A stretch of 64,000 nt of DNA from Gemmatimonadales bacterium (GTDB lineage: Bacteria; Gemmatimonadota; Glassbacteria; GWA2-58-10): the NCBI GenBank assembly GCA_024278175.1, contig JAJRTS010000036.1, positions 1-64,000 of the forward strand, read 5' to 3'. Made by a program: the position numbers and the translations under genes. The notes under the pieces were generated by a model that saw only the letters and a list, made by a program, of their open reading frames with translations, was not told where the DNA came from and made no database searches. The number at the start of each line of letters is the position of its first letter. Position 1 is the first letter of the stretch. Below are positions 57,241 to 64,000 of this stretch, piece by piece.

Positions 57241-59223
57241 TCAGTTGCACTTACCCTCGACAATGTCCCGCAGCAGGGCGAGTACATCGAGCAGGCTGTA
57301 TGCCCCGTCGCCGTCGCGGTCCAGGACATTCGCATCCGGATTGGCCCGGCCCAGCAGGACCATGCCCAGCACGTCGAGAATGTTACTGCTCCCATCGCCG
57401 TTGAAATCGCAGCTCAACTGTTGGGGGACAAGCAGCTCCCGCTCCTCTTTTTCGATCAGCAGGTTGTCGATCCACAGGCTCTGGGGCTGGGGCGCTCCGC
57501 CGGGCAGATAGGGCAGGAGCATCAGTTGGTTGAACTTCATGTCCGGATACTGGCCGGTGCGGTACATGACATCACTGTAGTCCATTACCAGTTTCCCGTC
57601 GAATTTACTGCGGGCCACGCCGTTGGCCACCCCCTTGCCGTCCACGATGGTGTTGAGTTGAAAATGGGATTCCACGTGATGCCAGTCCCCTTTGTAATAA
57701 CCACCCTGGTCGTCGCGAAAGTATACGGTGTCCGATTTGAGATGCTTGAGGTTGAACAGTGCCTCATCCCCGGCCCTGGTGAAATAGATCGCCCGATGGC
57801 TGTCCGAGTTGCCGTTACCGCCCGCGACAGCGCGATTTTCGGTCTCGCCGGTAAGGTCCTCCCCCAGGCGCAGGGTGTCGATATTGAGGATATCGCGCAT
57901 CCCGATGTTTATCCCGCCGTCGAGGTGGTCGAGGAAGACAGTGAGGCGGGATGTGACCGGATTGGCCCACTGCCCGTCCTCGCCGGTGACAAACCAGAAC
58001 AGTGCCGGCGGGAACAGCGAGTCGACGGCGAAACTCCAGTTATCGCTGAATTTGATGTCGTAACTGACCGTCAGCCCCTGCGCGGCATCCAACAACTTAC
58101 GGCCGCCGCTGGCCCCGGGACTCTTATCCCCCTGCGCCAGCCAGTTGAACACAGTGGCGCCGCCGCTGTCTCCCGCTCCGGCGCCGGGATCGACAACCAT
58201 ACCCGGCCCATCGTACCAGCCCCGCGACGCCCAGTCGGCGTCATCAAAATTTTCCTCGAACAGCAGGAAACTCTGGACCGGCGGGGGTACGGCAGGCAGT
58301 TCCTGCTCGTCCCTGATAATCTTTATCTCGTCGATCCAGAAGCTCTGGGAATGGGGCACTCCGGGTCCGTAGTAGGGAAGCAGCAGGTACTGGTCGATTT
58401 TCATACCCGGATTCTGCCCGGTACGGAACATCACGTCGTGGTGGTCAATCAGCAGCGAGTCGTCGACCCAGAGCTGGAGGACGCCGTTGGCCACCCCGAT
58501 CCCGTCGATTATGCTGTTAAGCTGAAAATGAGCCACCACCTTGTGCCAGTCGTTTTTGTAATAAGATCCCTGTTCGTCGCCAAAAAAGATCGTATCCGCA
58601 CTCCAGTACTTGTTGTTCCGGTAGTAGCCGTTGTAGAGATAGGCGCTTCCCCCATGGCCGTCCGGATCACCGTTACCGCCGGCCACCGAGCGATTTTCCG
58701 TGATCCCGACCAGGTTTTCCCCGACCCGCGACTGGTCGATATTCTGTCCGTCCTGGACCAGCAGCTTCGGCACTCCGTCCACAACCTCCACATACAGGGT
58801 CAGATGGGTGTGCGCCGGTCCGTCGAAATCGCCGTTCTTGTTGGTCATGAACAGATTCAGGTGCGGGTGCCAGCCCAGCCCGGTCCATTCCCAGTTATCG
58901 CTGAACTTCATATAACAGCTCATCGTGAACCCCTCGACCGGATCAAACTTCACCCTTGCCCCTTTGGAATTGGCCGTCGTGGCTCCCTGGGCCGGCCAGG
59001 TGAAAACCGCCGAGCCGCCGCTGTCGCCCACCCGGTTTACGCGGTCCAGCACCATGTCCGGACCGTCGTACCAGCCGCGCGAGCTCCAGTCGTCATCGTC
59101 GAAATGCTCCTCGAACAAGACGATCTCCTGGGCCACGGCCCGTCCAATAACCATAAAAGCAATCGCTACAGCACATCTCAACGTTCCAGGCAGGATTTTT
59201 CCTGAAAAAAAACATGGGTACAT
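57241..59223 (-). CDS. Secreted protein with duplicated laminin-G-like domain and dockerin-like tail
   Basis: A 660-residue exported protein. After a signal peptide ending near AVAQ, two homologous units of about 280 residues follow. Each starts FEE(H/N)FDDxDWxSRGWYDGPxMV and ends QSxWIDxxxI. Between these, both keep the sequence of concanavalin-A-like glycan-binding or lyase folds (SDNW, RLTVFLDHLDGG, YYKxDWHxVxxHFQLN). A dockerin-like tail follows: DFNGDGSSNILDVLGM and DRDGDGAYSLLDVLAL, two calcium-binding loops. It may bind or cleave polysaccharide and dock into a larger complex, but no cohesin is visible. CGGAG precedes the ATG. Convergent or unlinked neighbours suggest monocistronic expression. 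Confidence 0.85.
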   Translation of the reverse strand: MYPCFFSGKILPGTLRCAVAIAFMVIGRAVAQEIVLFEEHFDDDDWSSRGWYDGPDMVLDRVNRVGDSGGSAVFTWPAQGATTANSKGARVKFDPVEGFTMSCYMKFSDNWEWTGLGWHPHLNLFMTNKNGDFDGPAHTHLTLYVEVVDGVPKLLVQDGQNIDQSRVGENLVGITENRSVAGGNGDPDGHGGSAYLYNGYYRNNKYWSADTIFFGDEQGSYYKNDWHKVVAHFQLNSIIDGIGVANGVLQLWVDDSLLIDHHDVMFRTGQNPGMKIDQYLLLPYYGPGVPHSQSFWIDEIKIIRDEQELPAVPPPVQSFLLFEENFDDADWASRGWYDGPGMVVDPGAGAGDSGGATVFNWLAQGDKSPGASGGRKLLDAAQGLTVSYDIKFSDNWSFAVDSLFPPALFWFVTGEDGQWANPVTSRLTVFLDHLDGGINIGMRDILNIDTLRLGEDLTGETENRAVAGGNGNSDSHRAIYFTRAGDEALFNLKHLKSDTVYFRDDQGGYYKGDWHHVESHFQLNTIVDGKGVANGVARSKFDGKLVMDYSDVMYRTGQYPDMKFNQLMLLPYLPGGAPQPQSLWIDNLLIEKEERELLVPQQLSCDFNGDGSSNILDVLGMVLLGRANPDANVLDRDGDGAYSLLDVLALLRDIVEGKCN

Positions 59224-59317
59224 CGTTTTTCTCCGGTGGAGTGTCGGCAGCGCAACGCAAGGAAGGTAAAGTATTCTTTTTTATTATACGAAGGAGAAAG
59301 AAAGTATGTCAAGAAGC

Positions 59318-59554
59318 TCAGGCGGGGACGAATACCGTGAATTGGATGCAGTTTACGTTCTCGACAATATCCTTTACGGCAAAACCCTGGGCGCGAAGGC
59401 TGCGCAGGATATCCCGGCCGGTGCCGCCGCCATCGGCGATCACAACGAGGTCTTTACCCGCGCCTATCCGGTCAAGTTCGAGCTTGATCCGCACGAAATT
59501 CATCGGGCAGGGAGTTCCCCTGAGGTCCAGCTTATGCTTTCCGGTAGCTGTCAT
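59318..59554 (-). CDS. TusA/SirA-family sulfur-carrier protein
   Basis: A 78-residue protein with the TusA fold. LDLRGTPCPMNFVRIKLELDRI has the persulfide-carrying Cys-Pro dipeptide. GRDILRSLRAQGFAV and a hydrophobic C-terminal strand follow. TusA proteins relay sulfane sulfur between desulfurases and biosynthetic enzymes. The ATG lies 2 nt after the thiF stop, so the pair is coupled, and cysK is upstream in the same direction. The PCPMNFV variant of the motif is common in TusA-like proteins found near E1-like enzymes. The C-terminus does not end in GG, so it is not an adenylatable ThiS/MoaD-type carrier. Confidence 0.88.
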   Translation of the reverse strand: MTATGKHKLDLRGTPCPMNFVRIKLELDRIGAGKDLVVIADGGGTGRDILRSLRAQGFAVKDIVENVNCIQFTVFVPA

Positions 59555-59556
59555 GA

Positions 59557-60354
59557 TCAGCGCCGGTAGTTTTCGGCCGAAAGAGTGGTTATCCCCGGGT
59601 TCCGCGAACAAACCGGGCAGGAAGGGTCAACCGCCGCAGCGGCGGATGAAAATCTCATTTTGAGGCAATTGAAAGACAAAACCCTGCCCGTGAGCCGCTG
59701 GCCGATTCCAGTGACTGACTTGATCGCCTCGGCCGCCTGAACACTGCCCAGCACTCCCACCGCCGCGCCCAGTACGCCGCTGCCCGCGCAGTCAGGCGTC
59801 TCATCGGCCGGGGGCTGCTCCGGGATCAGGCAGCGCAGGCAGGGGGCGGAGCCCGAGGGAGGCTCCCAGGTGAACGCCTGTCCTGCGAACCCCAGCACAC
59901 CGGCGTGGGAAAACGGCTTGCCGGCTATCACGCAGGCGTCGTTGATCAGGTACTTGGCCGCGAAATTATCCGTGCAGTCGGCCACGAAGTCATAGCGCCC
60001 GATCAACTCAAGGGCGTTATCGGCGGTCAGGCGCTCCCGCACGGTCTCCACTTCCACATCCGGGTTGAGCTCCAGCACCATGGCCGCGGCCGACTCGACC
60101 TTAGGCGCGCCAAGCGAGCGGGTGGTGTGCAGCACCTGGCGCTGAAGGTTGCTCAGTTCCACGGCGTCCGGATCGACCAGCCCCAGCCGCCCCACTCCGG
60201 CGGCCGCCAGATACAGCGAAGCCGGCGAACCAAGTCCGCCGGCTCCGACAATCAGTACGCCGGCAGCGCGCAGCTTCCGCTGACCCTCCACTCCAATCTC
60301 GGCCAGCACGATATTGCGACTGTAGCGCTCGATCTGTTGCTCGTCCAACTCCAT
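59557..60354 (-). CDS. ThiF/MoeB/HesA-family E1-like adenylyltransferase
   Basis: A 265-residue E1-like enzyme. The nucleotide loop is VLIVGAGGLGSPASLYLAAAGV. NLQRQVLHTTRSLGAPKVESA and the catalytic DCTDNFAAKYLINDAC follow. Two zinc-binding CxxC pairs (CLRC and CPVC) are present. MoeB and ThiF activate the C-terminal Gly of small sulfur carriers. No such carrier is encoded next to it; instead a TusA-like gene follows at 2 nt, and cysK precedes it. The promoter appears to be supplied by repeat copy C. Confidence 0.92.
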   Translation of the reverse strand: MELDEQQIERYSRNIVLAEIGVEGQRKLRAAGVLIVGAGGLGSPASLYLAAAGVGRLGLVDPDAVELSNLQRQVLHTTRSLGAPKVESAAAMVLELNPDVEVETVRERLTADNALELIGRYDFVADCTDNFAAKYLINDACVIAGKPFSHAGVLGFAGQAFTWEPPSGSAPCLRCLIPEQPPADETPDCAGSGVLGAAVGVLGSVQAAEAIKSVTGIGQRLTGRVLSFNCLKMRFSSAAAAVDPSCPVCSRNPGITTLSAENYRR

Positions 60355-60365
60355 CAGTTCCTAAA

Positions 60366-60574
60366 GAGGGGCGTTGAAATATAGACCTTCAACGCCTTGG
60401 AATGAAAAATATCGTTTGCTCGGCTGTCAAGGGCAAGGCAAGCCGTTTCGCCCCTAACCTGCACAATAGTCAGTATTGGTCTGTTTCGGCTCCCGATATT
60501 CGTTGTGACTCATTGTGGTTTGAAACGGCCCTTGACAGCCTTTTTACCCTGAATTGATTATTTTTCAACACGCT
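60366..60574 (-). mobile_element. MITE-like dispersed element, copy C
   Basis: A nearly complete copy in minus orientation. On its own strand it runs AGCGTGTTGAAAAATAA, then GCTGTCAAGGGCCGTTTC, an approximately 75-nt unique centre, GAAACGGCTTGCCTTGCCC, TTGACAGCC, TTTTTCATTCC, and the hairpin GGCGTTGAA..TTCAACGCCCC. TTTAG-type direct repeats flank it (one overlapping the cysK stop codon). It exactly fills the space between cysK and thiF. Confidence 0.8.
60402..60430 (-). promoter_or_regulatory. Putative promoter in element copy C facing thiF
   Basis: On the minus strand TTGACA (60430-60425), a 17-nt spacer, and TTTCAT (60407-60402). The start would fall near 60395, so the thiF-tusA mRNA would begin with the element's terminal hairpin. 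The -10 is weaker than in copy A. Confidence 0.4.
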
Positions 60575-60576
60575 CC

Positions 60577-61506
60577 CTAAATATCCGCATAGAGTGGATG
60601 GCTGAGGTAACGCTCCCCCGTGCTGGGCAGGACGGCCACGATCAGCTTCCCCTTGTTCTCCGGACGGCCGGCCACCTGAAGAGCCGCGTGGATAGCGGCT
60701 CCGCTGGAAACTCCGGCGAAAATCCCTTCCTCGCGGGCCAGACGGCGGGCGGTTTCGATCGACTGCTCCGTGCTGACTTTAACAATCTCATCGACCACAT
60801 CCATGTTGAGGATATCCGGCTTGAACCCGGCGCCGATTCCCTGAATCTTGTGCGGCCCCGGCTTCCCTCCGGAGAGCACCGCGCTTTCCGTGGGCTCGAC
60901 GGCGATGCATTTGAACCCGGGCTTCCGCTCCTTTATCACTGCGCCCACACCGGTGATCGTACCGCCGGTGCCCACACCGGAGATCAGGATGTCCACCTTG
61001 CCATCGGTATCGTTCCAGATTTCCTCGGCGGTTGTACGGCGATGGATATCGGGATTGTCCGGATTCTTGAACTGCTGGGGTAAGAACGAGTTGGGTGTAT
61101 CCGCGGCCAGCTCCTCGGCCTTTTCCACCGCACCTTTCATTCCCTGGTCACCGGGAGTGAGCACCAGCTCTGCGCCGAGCGCCTTAAGGATACTGCGCCG
61201 CTCGACCGTCATCGTGTCCGGCATCGTCAGGATCAAACGGTACCCTCTGGCCGCGGCCACAAACGCCAGGGCGATACCGGTATTGCCGCTGGTGGGCTCG
61301 ATTATCACCGAGTCTTTATTGAGCTTGCCGGCCTTCTCCGCCGCCTCGATCATGTTCACCCCGATCCTGTCCTTGACCGAACCGAGGGGATTGAAAAACT
61401 CCAGTTTGGCCGCTATCGTGGCATCGACACCGGCACTCATGCGGTTGAGCCTGACCAGCGGCGTGCGGCCGACAGTCTGCGTAATGTCATCATAAATCCT
61501 GCCCAT
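60577..61506 (-). CDS. cysK: Cysteine synthase (O-acetylserine sulfhydrylase)
   Basis: A 309-residue PLP enzyme forming cysteine from O-acetylserine and sulfide. [11 protein letters not shown] carries the PLP lysine. [19 protein letters not shown] and [18 protein letters not shown] form the phosphate and substrate loops. [11 protein letters not shown] is near the C-terminus. Length and motifs fit CysK rather than CysM. GGGAG is upstream of the ATG. It is followed on the strand by repeat copy C, then thiF and tusA. Confidence 0.97.
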   Translation of the reverse strand: MGRIYDDITQTVGRTPLVRLNRMSAGVDATIAAKLEFFNPLGSVKDRIGVNMIEAAEKAGKLNKDSVIIEPTSGNTGIALAFVAAARGYRLILTMPDTMTVERRSILKALGAELVLTPGDQGMKGAVEKAEELAADTPNSFLPQQFKNPDNPDIHRRTTAEEIWNDTDGKVDILISGVGTGGTITGVGAVIKERKPGFKCIAVEPTESAVLSGGKPGPHKIQGIGAGFKPDILNMDVVDEIVKVSTEQSIETARRLAREEGIFAGVSSGAAIHAALQVAGRPENKGKLIVAVLPSTGERYLSHPLYADI

Positions 61507-61660
61507 GGTTACTCTCCCCTCTGAATACAGACCGGCAATTTAGCTGAAACCGCTAATCTTAACATACTACAAATACTACAAATCACCAAACAAACCACAA
61601 CTGCATTATCGCCCCTAAGATACTCAAGGTACTGCAACAACTGCAATCGCCCCTTTAGCA
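61507..61660. other. Upstream region of cysK
   Basis: AT-rich, with tandem TACTACAAA-like units (61566-61583), and no gene. It must contain the cysK promoter, though no distinct hexamer pair was fixed. The rest of the 448-bp gap is element copy B and an 86-bp remainder to the rdgB end. Confidence 0.45.
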
Positions 61661-61868
61661 GCGTGTTGAAATATTACAAAAGTATGGGAACATGGTTGTC
61701 AAGGGCCGTTTCCCGCCGTTGCCGGCTCAAACCGGAGTGGGTGATGCAACTGCCAGGTATATCACAAGTAACAGGATCAGCAAAAGAAACGGCTTGCCTT
61801 GCCCTTGACAACCAATCAGGCGACAAATTTCATTCCAGGGCGTTGAACGTTTTTATTTCAACGCCCCT
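61661..61868 (+). mobile_element. MITE-like dispersed element, copy B
   Basis: The cleanest plus-strand copy. It begins GCGTGTTGAAATATTAC, continues with GGTTGTCAAGGGCCGTTTCC, a centre of about 80 nt, GAAACGGCTTGCCTTGCCC and TTGACAACC, then TTTCATTCCAGGGCGTTGAA and the closing TTCAACGCCCC. TTGACA (61805-61810) and TTTCAT (61828-61833) are 17 nt apart. The right end faces the 3' end of rdgB, so it would make an antisense transcript. The left flank is TTTAGC and the right flank CTAG. Confidence 0.8.
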
Positions 61869-61954
61869 CTAGATCATTATCTCGATTGTATTAGTAGACA
61901 ACATAATTCGGGAAAGACCGCTTGTCAACAACCTGTGATGGCTTCTGTCGGCAA

Positions 61955-62569
61955 TTATCCCGGCAGCGAACCCGTCTCAAGCCAGCGCAGAAATTCCCGC
62001 AGAGCCGCGGCGCGATGGCTCACTCTGTTTTTTTCCGCTGAATCGAGTTGGGCGAACGATTTGTCGAGAGGAGGGTAGTAAAACAGGGGGTCGTAACCAA
62101 ACCCGCCCTCGCCCACCGGCCGGCTCAGGATAATCCCATCGGCCCGGCCCGTGAACGTAAGCGGCGGCATTGACGGGCGACAGAGCGCGATGCAGCAATG
62201 GAAGGCTGCGCCGCGGCCACCTGGCGGGACACCGTCCAGTTTGCGCAGCAGCAGGTCGTTGTTATCCTGGTCCGTGGCATCCGCCCCGGAAAAACGCGCG
62301 GAATATATTCCCGGAGCGCCGCCGAGGTAATCCACCGCCAGCCCGCTGTCATCGGCCAGCGTGGGCAGAGCGCTGCGGGATTGCCAGCACCCGGCCTTGA
62401 TCAGCGCGTTCTCGCAATAATTTTTGCCGTTCTCGTCCGGAGGTGTCCGGTCGCCTTCCGGGATATCCGCCAGCCCCAGCACCTTTATGTCCCGCCCGGC
62501 CAGCAACGCCTTCAATTCCGCTATTTTGCCCATGTTGGCCGTGGCCAGCAGCAGCTTATTCTCAGCCAA
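61955..62569 (-). CDS. rdgB: RdgB/HAM1 non-canonical purine NTP pyrophosphatase
   Basis: A 204-residue house-cleaning enzyme hydrolysing dITP/XTP to monophosphates. TANMGKIAELKALL (TxNxxKxxE phosphate motif) is at the N-terminus. DDSGLAVDYLGGAPGIYSARFSG carries the catalytic acidic residues. GFGYDPLFYYP and KNRVSHRAAAL close the active site. It starts with TTG 62569, 8 nt inside the rph end, with GAGGTG upstream. The rph-rdgB pairing is widespread. Confidence 0.95.
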   Translation of the reverse strand: MAENKLLLATANMGKIAELKALLAGRDIKVLGLADIPEGDRTPPDENGKNYCENALIKAGCWQSRSALPTLADDSGLAVDYLGGAPGIYSARFSGADATDQDNNDLLLRKLDGVPPGGRGAAFHCCIALCRPSMPPLTFTGRADGIILSRPVGEGGFGYDPLFYYPPLDKSFAQLDSAEKNRVSHRAAALREFLRWLETGSLPG

Positions 62570-63290
62570 TGCCCAGCACCTCTTGCTGGAGTTCGATCAG
62601 CTCGGCGATCCCCCCGGCGGCCAGGTCGAGCAGCTTGTCGAACGCCGGGCGGCCGACAGGCTTTTTCTCCGCCGTGCCCTGGACTTCCACCAGAGCGCCG
62701 CCGCCGGTCATCACCACGTTGACATCCGCATCCGCGTTGCTATCGAGCGGGTAGTCGAGATCAAGCACCGGTTTGCCCTCGACCAGCCCCACGCTGACAG
62801 CCCCGATCAGAACCTTGCAGGGATGAGCCGCCAGCTTGCCCTGGCTCACCAGGCAGGCCAGCGCGGCGTAAAGCGCCACCATCGCCCCGTTAATCGCACA
62901 GCAGCGCGTGCCGCCATCGGCCTGGATCACATCGCAGTCGAGCGTAACCGTGCGCTCACCCAGCGCGGCCATGTCCACACTCATGCGCAGACTGCGCCCG
63001 ATCAGGCGGCTGATCTCCAGCACACGCCCCCCTGCTCCCAATCTTGTACGCTCGCGCCGCTGACGGGTGTTGGTGCTGCGCGGCAGCATGCCGTACTCGG
63101 CTGTTACCCAGCCCCGCCCCCTGCCTTCCAGAAACGCTGGGACCTGTTCTTCCACCGTGGCGGTACAGAGCACTCTGGTAGCACCCATCGTGGCCATGCA
63201 TGAGCCCTCGGCGTGGATCGACACCGCCGTTTCGAAGCCGGCGGGCCGCAGGGAGTTCCAGGGCCTGATCGTTTTATCGGTAACGCTCAT
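62562..63290 (-). CDS. rph: Ribonuclease PH
   Basis: A 242-residue phosphorolytic 3'-5' exoribonuclease that trims tRNA 3' ends. Motifs include GATRVLCTATVEEQVP, TAEYGMLPRSTNTRQRRER (phosphate-binding basic patch), RTVTLDCDVIQADGGTRCCAINGA, and DLDYPLDSNADADVNVVMT with catalytic Asp residues. ATG 63290 has GGGA 8 nt upstream; a GTG six codons earlier is less likely. It overlaps rdgB by 8 nt. Confidence 0.96.
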   Translation of the reverse strand: MSVTDKTIRPWNSLRPAGFETAVSIHAEGSCMATMGATRVLCTATVEEQVPAFLEGRGRGWVTAEYGMLPRSTNTRQRRERTRLGAGGRVLEISRLIGRSLRMSVDMAALGERTVTLDCDVIQADGGTRCCAINGAMVALYAALACLVSQGKLAAHPCKVLIGAVSVGLVEGKPVLDLDYPLDSNADADVNVVMTGGGALVEVQGTAEKKPVGRPAFDKLLDLAAGGIAELIELQQEVLGIG

Positions 63291-63523
63291 CGGTTTATTC
63301 CCTTTCACTTGATATTCAGTTTTATCGAGCCTGTAGGCTTAAAATAACAGCTTTGGGAGCGGGGACAAGTGTGGGCGTGGCAGGTGACGGACCCGGGGCA
63401 AGCGGGCCTCGGTTTGTTTTGGGGTAACTTACTGTTGGGCAGTGCATTATTAAAGCCGCCCACGCAAGCTGCCGATATAAATAATATGCGCTGTTAATCG
63501 CAGGACAATGGAGGCGAGCTACC

Positions 63524-63718
63524 TTGTTGCTGAAAAAGACACTGATATTTACCAGTCTGGTGATGGCGCTGAGCGCTCTGCTGGCGCTCTGGCTGTTCGA
63601 CAGGCTGATGGTGCTCAACGGCCGCGATAGCGGACGCAAGTTTTTCGCCCGACCGAGCATGCCTCTGGGTGCTCCTCAACCCAAAATGCAGTTGCATTCC
63701 CTGCGCCGCTCCGCCTGA
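63524..63718 (+). CDS. Small single-pass membrane peptide
   Basis: A 64-residue peptide with one strong membrane helix (LIFTSLVMALSALLALWLFDRL, about residues 7-28). A basic, proline-containing tail follows (GRKFFARPSMPLGAPQPKMQL). The start is TTG, with GGAGG 9 nt upstream, which is a good ribosome-binding site. I do not recognise a family. It is short, so being real rests on the ribosome-binding site and the clear helix. It lies just before the tRNA-Gly gene. Confidence 0.5.
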   Translation: MLLKKTLIFTSLVMALSALLALWLFDRLMVLNGRDSGRKFFARPSMPLGAPQPKMQLHSLRRSA

Positions 63719-63745
63719 TTTTTTACAGTGAAGCCTCACCCGTTC

Positions 63746-63774
63746 TTGACAACCCTTCCCATAAAACGTATCTT
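63746..63774 (+). promoter_or_regulatory. Sigma-70 promoter of tRNA-Gly
   Basis: Consensus TTGACA (63746-63751), a 17-nt spacer, and TATCTT (63769-63774). The distance to the tRNA 5' end (63803) fits a short leader. Confidence 0.75.
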
Positions 63775-63802
63775 TCTTACAATCAATTTTGTCAGAAAAA
63801 AT

Positions 63803-63878
<76 letters not shown>

Positions 63879-63937
63879 ACTGACGCGGGTTTGCCGGGTT
63901 TGGCCTTCGGTAATTTTCCTTATGGTGGCGGGAAAAC

Positions 63938-63957
63938 TGACCATTTGTTGACCATTT
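63938..63957 (+). repeat. Short tandem direct repeat downstream of tRNA-Gly
   Basis: TGACCATTT occurs twice, separated by two bases (63938-63946 and 63949-63957). Such repeats next to a tRNA 3' end are often remnants of integrase attachment regions, but no integrase is in view. Confidence 0.35.
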
Positions 63958-63974
63958 CGGCAAACTCGCTACAG

Positions 63975-63999
63975 CCCCGGCCCACCAGCCGGGGTTTTT
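63975..63999 (+). terminator. Terminator after tRNA-Gly
   Basis: CCCCGGC (63975-63981) and GCCGGGG (63988-63994) form a stem followed by TTTTT, at the right edge of the window. Confidence 0.88.
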
Positions 64000-64000
64000 C

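Noticed and set aside
57169-59205. A 678-codon plus-strand open frame opposite the laminin-G-like gene
   Set aside because: It is the antisense shadow of a clear secreted protein. It has no domain, a skewed composition and no ribosome-binding site; long antisense frames are expected at this GC content.
59557-60354. Standard thiS-thiF or moaD-moeB pair
   Set aside because: No short protein ending in GG is encoded within or next to the operon; the adjacent small gene is TusA-like.

Overview
The window is 64 kb of high-GC bacterial DNA with dense, protein-coding, mostly housekeeping and catabolic content. I see no integrase, transposase, phage gene or CRISPR array. The organism looks like an uncultured Gram-negative bacterium of the FCB superphylum (Glassbacteria-, Latescibacteria- or Zixibacteria-like). 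The evidence for this inference is: a meso-DAP-type MurE with a DNPR motif, lipoprotein signals, HflKC, an extracytoplasmic Spy-like protein ending in an NPFNPST-type C-terminal sorting/Ig domain, a dockerin-like tail, and several URO-D-like, MttB-like and amidohydrolase paralogs typical of those lineages.

Layout. 0.1-6.3 kb: CYTH protein, membrane hydrolase, two uronate-isomerase-like amidohydrolases, a URO-D family protein and an exported RidA. 6.4-11.5 kb: cold-shock protein, a PIG-L/URO-D-like operon and a large secreted esterase. 11.5-14.2 kb: an AT-richer pair of glycosyltransferases. 14.3-25 kb: MttB-like methyltransferase, sigma-54 activator, dihydroorotate-dehydrogenase-like protein, M48 lipoprotein, methyltransferase, HDOD protein, KtrAB-type K+ uptake and an MFS carrier. 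25-27.4 kb: an Fe-S aldo/keto reductase plus OYE redox operon. 27.7-32.5 kb: murG (fused to a HEAT-like tail), mraY and a flippase. 32.7-34.9 kb: exported alpha/beta hydrolase plus beta-helix lipoprotein. 35-40.8 kb (minus): rhodanese-MauE fusion, TPR protein, GATase/ThuA-like exported protein and murE in one probable operon. 41-44.5 kb (minus): ECF sigma, anti-sigma and two Spy-like proteins, which look like a self-contained envelope-stress operon. 44.7-51.6 kb: peptidase MA, rpsT, rnr, thiamine-binding protein, a tandem amidohydrolase and a membrane protein. 51.9-59.2 kb: GH42 glycosidase, DUF72, hflKC and a duplicated laminin-G-like secreted protein. 59.3-63.3 kb: cysK-thiF-tusA and rph-rdgB. 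63.5-64 kb: a small membrane peptide and tRNA-Gly(CCC).

The most unusual non-coding signal is a family of about 200-bp intergenic elements: four good copies, one degraded copy and two internally deleted copies. They share terminal GYGTTGAAA inverted repeats, a long internal inverted repeat around TTGTCAAGGGCCGTTT / AAACGGC..GCCCTTGACAA, and a 3' hairpin. The right arm presents a -35 hexamer TTGACA 17 nt before TTTAAT or TTTCAT in three copies. In two places this arrangement points straight into a downstream gene (URO-D at 3150, thiF at 60354). They look like MITE-type elements that may act as portable promoters. The other leading novelty candidates are the MurG-HEAT fusion, the sigma/anti-sigma/Spy/sorting-tagged-Spy operon, and cysK-thiF-tusA without a visible ThiS/MoaD carrier.
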